A stretch of 5,129 bases of DNA. Source: Pseudomonadota bacterium. GTDB lineage: Bacteria > Pseudomonadota > Gammaproteobacteria > Burkholderiales > Sulfuricellaceae. The stretch covers positions 1 to 5,129 of the forward strand of contig JAJXTJ010000129.1 of NCBI GenBank assembly GCA_021783895.1, written 5' to 3'. Below are positions 5,009 to 5,129 of this stretch, in pieces (the stretch's first letter is position 1; every line of letters starts with the position of its first letter). Under the pieces are notes generated by a model. That model did not search any database. It was not told the DNA's origin and worked only from the letters and a program-made list of their open reading frames with translations. The position numbers were made by a program, and so were the translations under genes.

Positions 5009-5022
5009 TTGATACGGGTTAA
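5009..5022. promoter_or_regulatory. Weak FNR/DNR-type box
   Basis: TTGAT-ACGG-GTTAA has the 14-base spacing of the FNR/DNR consensus TTGAT-N4-ATCAA, with a perfect left half and three of five bases in the right half. It lies about 35-43 bases upstream of where leftward transcription would start from TATGAT (4987-4992) or CATATT (4979-4984), close to an activating position. The match is modest and could be chance in AT-rich DNA. Confidence 0.25.
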
Positions 5023-5058
5023 TTTTTTTGGGGTCTTCGTGAAAGAGTGTGGGTAAAA

Positions 5059-5129
5059 ATGGTCATGTATTCGGCTGTAAGCCTTGTTGAAAGCCGGTTT
5101 TCAGTGTTTTCAAGCTCTGCAAAAAAGGG
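5059..5129 (+). CDS. Possible 5' end of a rightward gene, cut by the window edge
   Basis: ATG at 5059-5061, with a second in-frame ATG at 5065-5067, opens a frame that stays open to the edge: MVMYSAVSLVESRFSVFSSS and a few more residues. A GGG five bases before the first ATG could be a weak ribosome binding site. The codons are less GC-rich than those of the confident genes and the stretch is too short to identify, so it may be chance. Confidence 0.22.
   Translation, partial: MVMYSAVSLVESRFSVFSSSAKK

Larger units (their letters stand above)
4831..5058. other. Intergenic region upstream of the nsrR cluster
   Basis: No convincing gene is seen here. The GC-rich half near 4900-4935 holds a hairpin, and the half from about 4940 to 5058 is AT-rich, as expected of a promoter region. 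Candidate leftward promoters, a weak FNR/DNR-like box and a possible single NsrR half-site (AATATGT at 4979-4985) lie within it. Confidence 0.6.

Noticed and set aside
1..5129. CRISPR array, tRNA, rRNA or intact insertion sequence
   Set aside because: No regularly spaced direct repeats, no tRNA- or rRNA-like stretch noticed, and no transposase frame.

Overview
The base composition is GC-rich and every confident protein resembles a proteobacterial family. Together with the pairing of nnrS with nsrR and the presence of ubiU, this suggests a betaproteobacterium able to live with little oxygen, of the denitrifying or sulfur/iron-oxidising kind. Genus cannot be read from the window.

Layout, left to right. 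Positions 1-154 are mostly intergenic: an extended -10 element, a possible first few codons of a leftward gene running off the edge, and a long inverted repeat beyond the end of ubiU. Positions 155-2132 hold two leftward genes overlapping by 11 bases: a YhcC-type radical SAM protein followed by ubiU, an Fe-S protein of oxygen-independent ubiquinone synthesis. Positions 2133-2332 are intergenic and contain a candidate promoter, a small hairpin and a CT/GA-rich inverted repeat of interspersed-repeat type. A leftward 132-residue protein of unknown function (2333-2731) is divergent from nnrS (2838-4064), a multi-pass membrane protein of the nitric-oxide response; the short gap between them holds a candidate NsrR operator overlapping possible promoters for both genes. 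nnrS converges on a leftward cluster with a 4-base stop-codon overlap. In transcription order that cluster is an unrecognised 41-residue ORF, nsrR (NO-sensing Rrf2 repressor) and slyX. The last 299 bases hold a plausible promoter, a strong hairpin, a weak FNR/DNR-like box and possibly the start of a rightward gene.

How the genes fit together: NsrR carries the three Fe-S cysteines of the NO sensor and probably represses nnrS, and perhaps the divergent unknown gene, until NO destroys its cluster. UbiU supplies ubiquinone when O2-dependent hydroxylases cannot work, which suits anaerobic nitrate or nitrite respiration, the condition that makes NO. The window is thus a small low-oxygen/nitrosative-stress neighbourhood. 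I see no wholly new system; the least explained parts are the 132-residue protein, the 41-residue ORF ahead of nsrR, and the unusual placing of ubiU after yhcC rather than beside ubiV.
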